DNA of 27,715 nucleotides from positions 1-27,715 of the IMG/VR virus record IMGVR_UViG_3300042560_001599, one strand, 5' to 3'. This DNA comes from a virus. Shown in pieces: positions 16,746-22,983 of the stretch (the stretch's first letter is position 1; each line of letters begins with the position of its first letter). Position numbers and translations under genes: made by a program. Under the pieces are notes generated by a model, which searched no databases, was not told the DNA's origin, and saw nothing but the letters and a program-made list of their open reading frames with translations.

Positions 16746-17548
16746 TGGCTCGTGAGTTTCTCACATCCCCGAACCTAAAAGCCGCACTGCTGCTGAATGG
16801 AGCAGCCGGTACCAGCGGCCAAGTGCTGACTTCTGCTGGTGCTGGTGCCGTACCCACATGGAGCGCGGCAGGCGGATTCTCTGGCGGCACGCTGACCAGC
16901 AACCTGACGCTGGCGGCCGGCACCACATCTCTGGCGCCACTTACCTTTCAGTCCGGCACCAACCTGACATCAGCAACAGCTGGTGCAGTCGAGTACGACG
17001 GCAAGGTTCTGTATACCACGCCTGTCAGCCGTGGCGTGTCGCCGTCGATGATGTTTTATCGGCTGAATAGCGACTACGTTGGTAGCAATGTCAACACAGC
17101 GCAGTCTGTATTTGGTGTTGGCGTCACGCTCGCGGCAGGAACGGTATATGCATTTGAATATAAATGCGCAGTAACAAAAAGCACGGGCGGCACCACTCAT
17201 TCTCTTAGTATTCTTTTTGGTGGAACCGCAACAATTAACAATATCCTCCACATAGGAACCTCTACAGATAGAACAGTTGCGCTACCGTTGGTTTCGACGG
17301 TCCCAAACGCTTTTGCGACTACAGGCACAGCGGCTTTGGGCATAGGAGGAACAGCTGGCACTGCACTCAGATCGATTTTTTGGTTCTCATCTGGCACGGT
17401 CAGCATTAACGCAGGTGGCACGTTCATTCCGCAGTACACACTGAGTGCTGCCCCCGGCGGAGCCTACTCAACCGTCGCTGGCTCCTACTTCGCCATCTGG
17501 CCCATCGGCGCGTCCGGTGCCAACACCTCTGTGGGGCCGTGGGCGTGA
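16745..17548 (+). CDS. Tail fibre protein, distal
   Basis: 267 residues. It shares the start MAREFLTSPNLKAALLLNG in style with the gene before it. Residues 20-42 (AAGTSGQVLTSAGAGAVPTW) are a common phage fibre turn. The rest is beta-rich, Gly/Ser/Thr-rich and low in charge. Its middle (about 17130-17400) is noticeably AT-richer than both ends, which suggests a swapped tip domain. It is the last gene of the rightward fibre cassette. It starts with TGATG and is followed by a 52-base gap before the lysis genes. Confidence 0.65.
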   Translation: MAREFLTSPNLKAALLLNGAAGTSGQVLTSAGAGAVPTWSAAGGFSGGTLTSNLTLAAGTTSLAPLTFQSGTNLTSATAGAVEYDGKVLYTTPVSRGVSPSMMFYRLNSDYVGSNVNTAQSVFGVGVTLAAGTVYAFEYKCAVTKSTGGTTHSLSILFGGTATINNILHIGTSTDRTVALPLVSTVPNAFATTGTAALGIGGTAGTALRSIFWFSSGTVSINAGGTFIPQYTLSAAPGGAYSTVAGSYFAIWPIGASGANTSVGPWA

Positions 17549-17600
17549 CAAAGCCAGCGGGGCAGGGTCGGTAGACTGACTGCTGCCATTGCTGCCTGCC

Positions 17601-17834
17601 ATGGACGCGCAACCTGGATTTTGGCGCTCCGTTCGGCAGGAAGCGCTGGCTGGATTGATTGTGATTGGAGCTGGTGCCACCATGGGTGGCATCGGCTATC
17701 TGGTTTACACAGTACCGTCACGATTGGACGACCTACTGCAAAGCCAAGCTCGATTTGAAAAGCAAATTACGGCGCTTGAGGACAGGGTGGATGATCAGGG
17801 TCAACGTATTCTAAAGCTAGAGCTTAGCCGTTGA
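17601..17834 (+). CDS. Single-pass membrane protein, candidate holin or lysis accessory
   Basis: 77 residues from ATG 17601 (an in-frame TTG at 17589 would add four). Residues 15-37 form one clear membrane helix (ALAGLIVIGAGATMGGIGYL). Residues 42-75 are charged with a heptad pattern (LDDLLQSQARFEKQITALED), a likely coiled coil. No signal-peptidase site is evident. Its place between the fibre genes and the endolysin suggests a lysis role (holin, or regulator of one), but a one-helix protein with a coiled coil could be something else. Its 3' end overlaps the opposite-strand HNH gene by 11 bases. Confidence 0.6.
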   Translation: MDAQPGFWRSVRQEALAGLIVIGAGATMGGIGYLVYTVPSRLDDLLQSQARFEKQITALEDRVDDQGQRILKLELSR

Positions 17835-18135
17835 GCCACAAGTCTAAAGCGTCTTCTGCATCTTGGGTCCAAAAATCTTGGGCCCTAAACCATTCCCTCC
17901 ATTCTGACAGCGATCCTTTTCTGGTGTTGCATGAGTAGCAGCATGCCACCAGATTGGATCGAACTGTTTCGCCTCCCTTGGAGCGAGGCACAATGTGATC
18001 AAGCGTTCCAGAGCGACCAAGGGGCTCTTTGCAATAAGCGCACTGATTGTTCCAAAAATTTAAGACATGTTGCTTGTACCGAGCCTTTTTAGCCCTTGTA
18101 TCAAAAAAATTTATTTCATCGCCCGGTTGAACCAT
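17824..18135 (-). CDS. HNH endonuclease
   Basis: 103 residues on the strand opposite to the late genes. It has the zinc-binding pairs C32-x2-C35 (NNQCAYC) and a later CYSC pair, with the core LDHIVPRSKGG, NLVACC and CNTRKG between and after. This is a complete HNH active site. Such free-standing HNH genes in phages are usually homing endonucleases that cut genomes lacking them. It splits the lysis cassette, between the one-helix membrane protein and the holin-like gene, as expected for a mobile insert. A related HNH gene lies at 21508-21906 on the other strand. Confidence 0.85.
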   Translation of the reverse strand: MVQPGDEINFFDTRAKKARYKQHVLNFWNNQCAYCKEPLGRSGTLDHIVPRSKGGETVRSNLVACCYSCNTRKGSLSEWREWFRAQDFWTQDAEDALDLWLNG

Positions 18136-18217
18136 CGCTGGGCCGCAGTGGATTCAATGTAGCCAGCGCAACCAGATCAACCGGCTACGATAGAAGTACC
18201 ACAACACGGTAGCAATC
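18136..18217. promoter_or_regulatory. Divergent intergenic region, possible promoter/operator
   Basis: These 82 bases separate the leftward HNH gene from the rightward small lysis gene, so one or two promoters are expected here. A 6-bp inverted repeat is visible (GTAGCC at 18159-18164, GGCTAC at 18183-18188, 18 bases apart), and TACGAT at 18186-18191 could be a weak -10 element. No convincing -35 element was found. The functional call is weak. Confidence 0.25.
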
Positions 18218-18358
18218 GTGGATTTTCTGAACCATCCAGCTTTCTGGGTTTGTGTCGCTGCTGCCAGCGAGCTGATTGCCTTGTCGCCCCTCAAAAGCAA
18301 CAGCATCATTCAATTGGTGTTTCAAATCCTGAATCTGCTAAAGGCAAAAAAGCGCTAG
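18218..18358 (+). CDS. Small holin-like protein, 46 residues
   Basis: A GTG start at 18218 gives a product beginning MDFLNHPAFWVCVAAASELI and continuing with SPLKSNSIIQLVFQILNLL and a basic end KAKKR. The frame has a stop (TAG 18191) upstream and no other start. The A-A-S-E-L-I and S-P-L-K-S-N-S-I-I-Q-L patterns are ones I recall from small proteins next to phage endolysins. The sequence has two short hydrophobic segments, at residues 9-20 and 30-41. A lysis role is inferred from position. The Shine-Dalgarno is weak. Four bases before the stop lies the slippery heptamer A AAA AAG, which could extend the protein. Confidence 0.65.
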   Translation: MDFLNHPAFWVCVAAASELIALSPLKSNSIIQLVFQILNLLKAKKR

Positions 18359-18555
18359 AAATCGGTTGGCGCCGGTGGTGGTTTGAGCTGACCCTGCCGG
18401 CCAAGATCGATCAAGCTGAGGCAGATTGGCACGCCGCCCAGCCGGCGGAGCCACAGCCAGTCATCACTCATGAACCGGTGAATGATGAGCTGCAGACTGG
18501 CGAGAGCCGGCTGCTGGGTGGTCCCATGAGCATTAAGTCACCATGGTCAAATTGA
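18218..18555 (+). CDS. Possible -1 frameshift extension of the holin-like protein
   Basis: If ribosomes slip at 18346-18352 (A AAA AAG in the right phase), translation continues in the -1 frame through GCG CTA GAA to TGA 18553-18555. That adds 67 residues for a total of about 112. The extension has normal coding character: ALEIGWRRWWFELTLPAKID, then QAEADWHAAQPAEPQP and a closing MSIKSPWSN. It has no ATG near its beginning, and its codons mostly end in G or C like the surrounding genes. A hairpin TTGG-CG-CCGG / CCGGCCAA (18366-18375 with 18397-18404, CG bulged) lies 13 bases after the heptamer. An alternative is a weak internal start such as TTG 18250. The end overlaps the endolysin start by 13 bases. 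Confidence 0.45.
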
Positions 18556-19604
18556 TCGAACTTTTTCGGTACTACAAGCATGGCACGCCACATCAAATGG
18601 CTGCTATCTCTGAATTGGAAGCGGAACTATTAAAGGTTGCGCCTGCAATTTTGAATAGGGACCAAGCCTGGTACAAAACCTGGCAGCAAGGCGGCAAGTT
18701 GCATAATTACGAATCTGCAGCAAAACTTATCAAAGAATTTGAGGGCTGCCATCTATCGGCCTACCCAGACCCACTCAGCGGCGGTGATCCCTGGACCATC
18801 GGCTATGGCACCACCAGGTACAGCGATGGCCGCAAGGTGCAGCGCGGCGACAAGATCACCGTCATCGAAGCCAGCAAGCTCCTTGATCTTGAGATCGAGC
18901 GCATTGTCGAGAAGCTCCGGGCGACTGTTCCGTTCTGGAACGCGATGTCTGAAGACAAGCAGTCTGCCCTGATCAGCTTCGCTTACAACCTCGGCAGCGG
19001 GTTTTATGGCGCTGCTGGGTTTGAGACGATCAGCAAGCGCCTGAAAGAGAAGGACTGGGCAGGGGTGCCAGCAGCGATGCTGTTGTATCGCAACCCCGGC
19101 ACCAGCGTCGAAGCTGGCCTGTTGCGGCGGCGACAGGCCGAGGGCCGGCTGTGGGGGCTCCCGGAGATGCAACAGCAACCGGCAAAGCTGTCGCCCAGCA
19201 GCCCGTTCACCGCACGGATCACGCCGCACATCACCCTTGGCGAATTCGCGCTCGGGCAGGAGGCTCGGCGATTCGACCACCAGCATCAGGTGGACACGGC
19301 CGCCGAGCTGGCTACGTTCCTCGAGCGAGTGCGGATTGCGTTCGGTGGCAAGCCGATCATCATCACCTCGGGATACAGGCCCCCGGCCGTGAACCGGGCC
19401 GTTGGCGGCGCGAGCAGCTCAGAGCACCTCTACGACGCACCAAGCGTTGGAGCTGTTGATTTTTATATCGATGGTGCAGACATTTACAAAGTGCAAGAAT
19501 GGTGCGACAGGAATTGGGCGTATAGCCTTGGCTATGGTGCCCCCAAGGGCTTTGTGCATCTTGGAATACGAAAGGGGCGCCCTAGGGTGCGCTGGGACTA
19601 CTGA
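18543..19604 (+). CDS. Endolysin: GH24 muramidase plus M15 peptidase
   Basis: 353 residues. Residues 1-55 form an N-terminal helical segment (LIELFRYYKHGTPHQMAAIS). Residues 57-200 are a T4-type lysozyme with E67 (FEGCHLSAYPDP), D76 and T85 (DPWTIGYGTTRYSDG) as the usual catalytic positions; it cuts the MurNAc-GlcNAc bond. Residues 225-353 are an M15_3-type zinc peptidase: SGYRPPAVNRAVGGASSSEH, with ligands H295, D306 and H339 (FVHLGI). The insertion between H295 and D306 is longer than usual. This second domain cuts peptide cross-links or stems. No signal peptide is seen, so a holin is needed for export. Confidence 0.92.
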   Translation: MVKLIELFRYYKHGTPHQMAAISELEAELLKVAPAILNRDQAWYKTWQQGGKLHNYESAAKLIKEFEGCHLSAYPDPLSGGDPWTIGYGTTRYSDGRKVQRGDKITVIEASKLLDLEIERIVEKLRATVPFWNAMSEDKQSALISFAYNLGSGFYGAAGFETISKRLKEKDWAGVPAAMLLYRNPGTSVEAGLLRRRQAEGRLWGLPEMQQQPAKLSPSSPFTARITPHITLGEFALGQEARRFDHQHQVDTAAELATFLERVRIAFGGKPIIITSGYRPPAVNRAVGGASSSEHLYDAPSVGAVDFYIDGADIYKVQEWCDRNWAYSLGYGAPKGFVHLGIRKGRPRVRWDY

Positions 19605-19767
19605 CTGACCACTGCATGTAATGCAATTTCACGTCTGCCTGCCATCGGTCTCGGTGGCAGAACATCATTCCGCGCCCGTGGACGCAATACGAAACAGAAC
19701 CGTCGTGCTCGATACGTTCCTCGATATACGGTCGAGTAGATTGAGGCATGCTGCTGGCGTCGTCCAT
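19582..19767 (-). CDS. Small opposite-strand protein of unknown function
   Basis: 61 residues starting at ATG 19767, preceded by AGGA five bases upstream; ATG 19749 is an alternative. The clear part is YIEERIEHDGSVSYCVHGRG, then MMFCHRDRWQADVKLHYMQW. It has a good protein-like pattern of alternating charged and aromatic residues with one C-V-H and one C-H-R. No family was recognised. It converges on and overlaps the endolysin end by 23 bases. Its start overlaps that of the rightward gene at 19766 in the same CATG. It may be real or a chance open frame. Confidence 0.45.
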   Translation of the reverse strand: MDDASSMPQSTRPYIEERIEHDGSVSYCVHGRGMMFCHRDRWQADVKLHYMQWSVSSPSAP

Positions 19768-20053
19768 GATTCCTGAATTGCCGGTAGGTGTTCAACTCGA
19801 GTGCGAGCTCATGGTTCGGTCGACTCGGGAACACGGATTGAAGGATCCGCAGCAATTGCTGGACTTGACCGCCACCTTGATTCGCCAGGTGTTCATCCTA
19901 GAGAGGACGCTTATGGAATCTCTCAAGCGGATCGCCCACCTGGAGGTCGAGCTGGCCCTTGCCACGACTGGACACAAGGCGGGCGCTGTCGAACAGAAAC
20001 ATTACGAAATGACAGCGCAAATCATGGACGAACTTGGTATCGATATGCCATAA
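19766..20053 (+). CDS. Small helical protein of unknown function
   Basis: 95 residues from ATG 19766; ATG 19748 would add six. The sequence is mainly helical: LPVGVQLECELMVRSTREHG, then a DPQQLLDLTATLIRQVFIL helix and a charged amphipathic helix SLKRIAHLEVELAL. The C-terminal 20 residues (HYEMTAQIMDELG) form a final helix. No DNA-binding or catalytic motif is evident. It lies between the endolysin and the dCTP deaminase, 21 bases before the latter, and is probably cotranscribed with it. Function unknown. Confidence 0.6.
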   Translation: MIPELPVGVQLECELMVRSTREHGLKDPQQLLDLTATLIRQVFILERTLMESLKRIAHLEVELALATTGHKAGAVEQKHYEMTAQIMDELGIDMP

Positions 20054-20074
20054 TTCGCTGGAATCAAAAGACTC

Positions 20075-20590
20075 ATGATCTTACCTGACCACGAAATTGC
20101 CCGCTATTGTCAAATCTATGGAATGGTTGAAGATTACGATCCGAACTTGATCAACCCGGCCAGCCTGGATGTTCGGCTTGGGCCCACGATCATGGTCGAG
20201 GATGCCGTCGACGACGAGCTCAGAGCGGTGTCGATTGCGCACACCACCAAGGAGGATCCTTTCTACCTACAGCCAGGGCAGTTCATCCTGGCCGAGACGA
20301 TCGAGACCTTCAACCTGCCGAACGACATCTGTGCCCAGTTCGTCCTGAAGTCAAGCCGTGGCCGCGAGGGCATCAGTCACGCGCTTTGCGGCTATTGCGA
20401 TGCCGGGTGGTATGGCAGCCGACTGACAATGGAACTGCATTGCCTGCGCCAGTTGCACCCGGTGAAGCTGTGGCACGGCATGAAAATCGGACAGATGAAG
20501 TTCGAGCTAATGCTGTCGGCGCCGCTGCGTGATTACTCGCAGACTGGCCGCTACAACATGGACAAGAGCGTTCAGCCGAGCCGTGGTTGA
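20075..20590 (+). CDS. dcd: dCTP deaminase
   Basis: 171 residues. The family pattern is clear: an N-terminal helix, NPASLDVRLG (27-36), LQPGQFILAETIETFNLP (65-82), KSSRGREGI (92-100) and GYCDAGWYGSRLTMEL (106-121), in which E120 is the likely catalytic Glu and S94/R97 the partner residues. The C-terminal strand KIGQMKFELML follows the usual MKIGQ pattern. The enzyme converts dCTP to dUTP (bifunctional relatives go on to dUMP), which supplies ThyX next door. It is somewhat shorter than E. coli Dcd (193). ThyX starts one base after its stop, so the two are surely cotranscribed. Confidence 0.92.
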   Translation: MILPDHEIARYCQIYGMVEDYDPNLINPASLDVRLGPTIMVEDAVDDELRAVSIAHTTKEDPFYLQPGQFILAETIETFNLPNDICAQFVLKSSRGREGISHALCGYCDAGWYGSRLTMELHCLRQLHPVKLWHGMKIGQMKFELMLSAPLRDYSQTGRYNMDKSVQPSRG

Positions 20591-20591
20591 A

Positions 20592-21314
20592 ATGGACTCA
20601 CGATTCCGCGTTAAAACGCTCCGTGCCACCGAAAGCCCGCAACAGCTTGTGTGGCTGGCATTGCACCAGGACTACAGCGAGGATTCGGTGATCGATTGCC
20701 TCGATCCACCCAGCGAGCGGCTGTCCGGTGAGATTGCGGTCAAGCGACTGTTAGCCGGCGAGCGAGGGCACTACGGATGCCTAGAGCATCCGCAGATCAG
20801 CCTGGCCGTGGCCGGGTTCCCGCATTCGGTGATGCAGCAGGCCCGCACCCATCGCGTGGGCGTCAGCTTTGACGTGCAGTCGGGACGGTACACCGGCAAG
20901 AGGATCATCGATCTAGCCGAAGGCAGGCGAAAAATCGAAGACGTATTCTATCTTCGACCTGCCGGCGAGTATCATGATCGCAAAGGCAAGTCCTATCAGT
21001 ACACCGAGGACCAGCGCAAGGTCGATAGCTTTATTTTGCTCGAGGCTGCTGTTGCATTTTGCAATGCAATGGAGCGAGGGATGTCCGAGGAGCACGCCAG
21101 AGACATGATTCCCTACGCGATCAGGCAGGATTTCGTTGTCAGCTTCAACTTGCGATCGGCACTGCATTTTATGGATCTCAGGGGCAAGGCCGACGCTCAG
21201 CACGAAATAGTGCAGTTCTCGCAATTGCTTTGGCCTTGCATTCAGGAATGGGCGCCAGAAATTGCTGCCTATTACACGAAACATCGCCTGGGCAAGGCAC
21301 GTCTCGCCCCCTAG
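20592..21314 (+). CDS. thyX: Flavin-dependent thymidylate synthase
   Basis: 240 residues from ATG 20592; the longer open frame upstream lies inside dcd. The signature region is QQARTHRVGVSFDVQSGRYT (82-101), a variant of the usual R-H-R-x7-S motif, with T-H-R and eight residues before the Ser. The C-terminal NLRSALHFMDLRGKADAQHE holds the substrate-contacting Arg. Also present are GEIAVKRLLAGERGHYGCLE near 46-65 and FPHSVMQQ before the motif. ThyX makes dTMP from dUMP with methylenetetrahydrofolate, NADPH and FAD. Cyanobacteria commonly use ThyX, and I recall this T-H-R-V-G variant from cyanobacterial and cyanophage enzymes. Confidence 0.93.
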   Translation: MDSRFRVKTLRATESPQQLVWLALHQDYSEDSVIDCLDPPSERLSGEIAVKRLLAGERGHYGCLEHPQISLAVAGFPHSVMQQARTHRVGVSFDVQSGRYTGKRIIDLAEGRRKIEDVFYLRPAGEYHDRKGKSYQYTEDQRKVDSFILLEAAVAFCNAMERGMSEEHARDMIPYAIRQDFVVSFNLRSALHFMDLRGKADAQHEIVQFSQLLWPCIQEWAPEIAAYYTKHRLGKARLAP

Positions 21315-21338
21315 AGTTCCCTCGGAGGGCACGGAACC

Positions 21339-21557
21339 ATGTCAGTCCATCTGGTCGATGTAAAGGCTCGCTTAATCATCGAGTCCGATGTCGATGAAGA
21401 AGAATTGGCTGGAAATCTTTGTGCTCGGATCGAGGAATATCTTCGATCGAATGAAAAAATAATTGACATCGAGATAGAGAACACGCTGCTGCCTCTGGAC
21501 GATGACGATGGATCACGCGATTCAGGAAGCAGAGCTGATCCCCAAGCGTGCAAGTAA
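21339..21557 (+). CDS. Small acidic protein of unknown function
   Basis: 72 residues, ATG with a good Shine-Dalgarno (GGAGGG at 21324-21329). The sequence VHLVDVKARLIIESDVDEEE, then LAGNLCARIEEYLRS and IIDIEIENTLLPLDDDD suggests a small alpha/beta fold with a very acidic strand end. No known motif. It follows thyX by 24 bases and probably belongs to the same transcript. Its last 50 bases overlap the beginning of the HNH gene, so part of its C-terminus may reflect that overlap. Confidence 0.6.
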   Translation: MSVHLVDVKARLIIESDVDEEELAGNLCARIEEYLRSNEKIIDIEIENTLLPLDDDDGSRDSGSRADPQACK

Positions 21558-21906
21558 GCAGCGCTTTCGGCATTCAATCTTTGAGGCTTGGGGGCACAAT
21601 TGCGCGTATTGCGGCAACTATGCCGACACGCTCGATCACGTAGTGCCAAGGCTGAACGGTGGATTGACCGTGAAATACAACCTGGTGCCCGCATGCAAGC
21701 GTTGCAACGGCAACAAAGGCCATCAGCCGGTCTGGGCATGGTGGACGCAGCAGAAATACTGGAGCATCCCCAGAGCCTTGCGGGTGCTGGCCTGGATGAG
21801 GCGTCAGGCCAGCCAGAACGCTGAGCATTCGTGGGCGCATCTCCCACCAGAGCGCCTGCCTTCCGGGAATCCCAATGAGCACTCACCGGCCACAAACTCC
21901 CAGTGA
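21508..21906 (+). CDS. HNH endonuclease
   Basis: 132 residues from ATG 21508 (ATG 21502 is two codons earlier). The core is AWGHNCAYCGNYADTLDHVV, then PRLNGGLTVKYNLVPACKRC and NGNKG, so both C-x2-C pairs and the D-H and N positions of HNH nucleases are present. It is related in sequence to the opposite-strand HNH gene at 17824-18135 (same NxCAYC, LDHxVPR, GG, NLV, C, CN layout). The last 30 residues are unrelated and lie over the 3' end of the leftward CxxC gene, so they may be run-through. Probably a homing-type endonuclease. Confidence 0.82.
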   Translation: MDHAIQEAELIPKRASKQRFRHSIFEAWGHNCAYCGNYADTLDHVVPRLNGGLTVKYNLVPACKRCNGNKGHQPVWAWWTQQKYWSIPRALRVLAWMRRQASQNAEHSWAHLPPERLPSGNPNEHSPATNSQ

Positions 21907-22079
21907 GTGCATTGCTGACAGGTCGGACGCCCGTTGGTGATGGTCTTGGCGTCTGCATAGAGCTGCTCGGCTTCAGCGATCGCCGTGGGCAGCTCGCGTG
22001 CTGACAGGGGAAGCTCCACGACCTGTTTACCCACCTTCAAGCGGACAATCCACTGATCCCCGGCCGGGAGCAACACCAT
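21804..22079 (-). CDS. Small CxxC zinc-binding-like protein
   Basis: 91 residues from ATG 22079; a GTG at 22109 would add ten and overlap the kinase gene further. The first half is a short basic strand and helix domain (MVLLPAGDQWIVRLKVGKQV). The second half has a cysteine pattern: CQQCTHWEFVAGECSLGFPE, then RCAHECSAFWL, that is C-x2-C-x9-C and C-x3-C. It may bind zinc or a cluster. It is the last gene of the leftward operon and overlaps the convergent HNH gene by 103 bases. Function unknown; a regulator or a structural zinc protein is possible. Confidence 0.65.
   Translation of the reverse strand: MVLLPAGDQWIVRLKVGKQVVELPLSARELPTAIAEAEQLYADAKTITNGRPTCQQCTHWEFVAGECSLGFPEGRRSGGRCAHECSAFWLA
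21879..21910. other. Inverted repeat at the convergent gene ends
   Basis: GCACTCAC (21879-21886) and GTGAGTGC (21903-21910) make an 8-bp perfect stem with a 16-base loop, right where the rightward HNH gene and the leftward CxxC gene overlap. There is no T-run on either side, so a rho-independent terminator is not clear. It could still slow both converging transcripts. Confidence 0.3.
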
Positions 22080-22614
22080 TCGGCCCGAGTGGTATCTCAG
22101 GGATGGCACTTAGTAATTCCTCAAGAGTTCCTCCATTGATTATCTCATGAGTGAAATAAGGCCATTCATCAAGACCGCCTTCTGATGCGTGCGTTGTGTT
22201 CCGCATCACACCAGGCCTAACAATGCGCCAGATTTGCCCACCAAGGGTGCGGATCAGTTCAGCTTCGTTCACGAAGCGAACATCATCAACAACTGTGAAG
22301 TTGCATCGACTGACCCGGGCAAGCCAGTGATCGATCCACATCGAGGGCGACACGCAGGTGCGCCCCCACTCGGTGCCGAGGGTGCGGAGCATGTGCCGAG
22401 CAGAAACCTTGAATTCTGGAATCAAAGCCTCTTTGTCGACGTAAACGTAATGGTGGATAGCATCTTCTGAATAGCCCATGCTTTTCAGCATGGCGCCGAG
22501 CATATCCTTGAGCGGCTGGGCAAATGAATTTACCTTGTAGCCACGCTTTTGAATTTCTTGCGCAACCGTGGTTTTACCAGATTGCGCGGCAGGAGAATAG
22601 AGTCCAATAATCAT
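22027..22614 (-). CDS. Deoxynucleoside monophosphate kinase
   Basis: 195 residues. It begins with a P-loop-like strand MIIGLYSPAAQSGKTT, in which GKTT is intact but the usual first Gly is Pro. FAQPLKDMLGAML follows at about 31-43, RHMLRTLGTEWGR at 73-85, and VVDDVRFVNEAELIRTLGG at 108-126. This set is typical of phage dNMP kinases (T4 gene 1 type), which phosphorylate dTMP, dGMP and hydroxymethyl-dCMP-like substrates. It would turn the dTMP made by ThyX into dTDP. The gene overlaps its upstream neighbour by ATGA and its downstream neighbour by about 50 bases. Confidence 0.88.
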   Translation of the reverse strand: MIIGLYSPAAQSGKTTVAQEIQKRGYKVNSFAQPLKDMLGAMLKSMGYSEDAIHHYVYVDKEALIPEFKVSARHMLRTLGTEWGRTCVSPSMWIDHWLARVSRCNFTVVDDVRFVNEAELIRTLGGQIWRIVRPGVMRNTTHASEGGLDEWPYFTHEIINGGTLEELLSAIPEIPLGPNGVAPGRGSVDCPLEGG

Positions 22615-22775
22615 TGTTCAGACCATGCTTGCCTGGCCTCAAGACCGCATTGCAGGCAGAACTCTTGCCAGAGTCCGCTGTAAAGCATGTTCGTGCGACC
22701 AGATTGTTCGTAAAGAAAATCTAAAAAATCAGCCTTAACCTGTTCAGTCCTTGGATGGCAAGGAAATGTTTGCAT
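22611..22775 (-). CDS. Small protein of unknown function
   Basis: 54 residues from ATG 22775, with GGTGG just upstream; ATG 22796 would add seven and overlap the previous gene more. The sequence MQTFPCHPRTEQVKADFLDF, then LYEQSGRTNMLYSGLWQEFC is helical with a G-R-T-N-M-x-Y-x-G-L-W pattern that I recall only from small phage proteins of unknown role. It overlaps the kinase start (ATGA), so the two are probably translated together. No DNA-binding or catalytic motif. Confidence 0.6.
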   Translation of the reverse strand: MQTFPCHPRTEQVKADFLDFLYEQSGRTNMLYSGLWQEFCLQCGLEARQAWSEQ

Positions 22776-22983
22776 GAGGCCACCGGGCTTTTGCATAGGA
22801 GATTGCTGCGTTAGGATTCGGAGCCGGCGTTGTCCAGGTCATCGGAAGCGCACCCGGGACGCGGACGATCACCTTAAAGGGCTTGGTTCTGTCGGTTGGC
22901 TTCGGTCGAGAAATGCCATCACCGAATAGTGGCTGATTCTCTTCTGTATGTTCTTGCCAAATGAAAGACATAAATTCAGGCAT
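22744..22983 (-). CDS. Small protein of unknown function
   Basis: 79 residues from ATG 22983, which overlaps the end of the alpha-CTD-like gene by 8 bases; ATG 22971 is another possible start. Residues 1-35 are charged and Pro-rich. The C-terminal part (FKVIVRVPGALPMTWTTPAP, then NPNAAISYAKARWPHANISL) has a strand, a loop and a helix ending in A-R-W-P, a shape common in small phage proteins. No function could be assigned. Confidence 0.6.
   Translation of the reverse strand: MPEFMSFIWQEHTEENQPLFGDGISRPKPTDRTKPFKVIVRVPGALPMTWTTPAPNPNAAISYAKARWPHANISLPSKD

Noticed and set aside
17545-17577. Promoter with GTGACA and TAGACT before the membrane protein gene
   Set aside because: The spacer is 21 bases, too long for a usual sigma-70 type promoter, and no extended -10 is present.
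18250-18357. TTG-started frame beginning MCRCCQRADC as the true start of the 18352-18555 extension
   Set aside because: The Cys-rich first part is a shadow of the holin-like frame, which has the recognisable pattern; only the part after 18352 looks coding in this frame.
19608-19625. TGCAT/ATGCA stem as a terminator after the endolysin
   Set aside because: Only 5 bp with a 3-base loop and no real T-run; too weak to call.
20529-20591. Upstream start for ThyX adding 21 residues
   Set aside because: The added part is inside dcd, has no family match, and the ATG at 20592 follows the dcd stop directly.
21311-21958. Minus-strand frame of 215 codons
   Set aside because: Antisense to the small acidic gene and to the HNH gene whose Cys/His core is clear; the product is low-complexity and Arg/Pro/Ser-rich.
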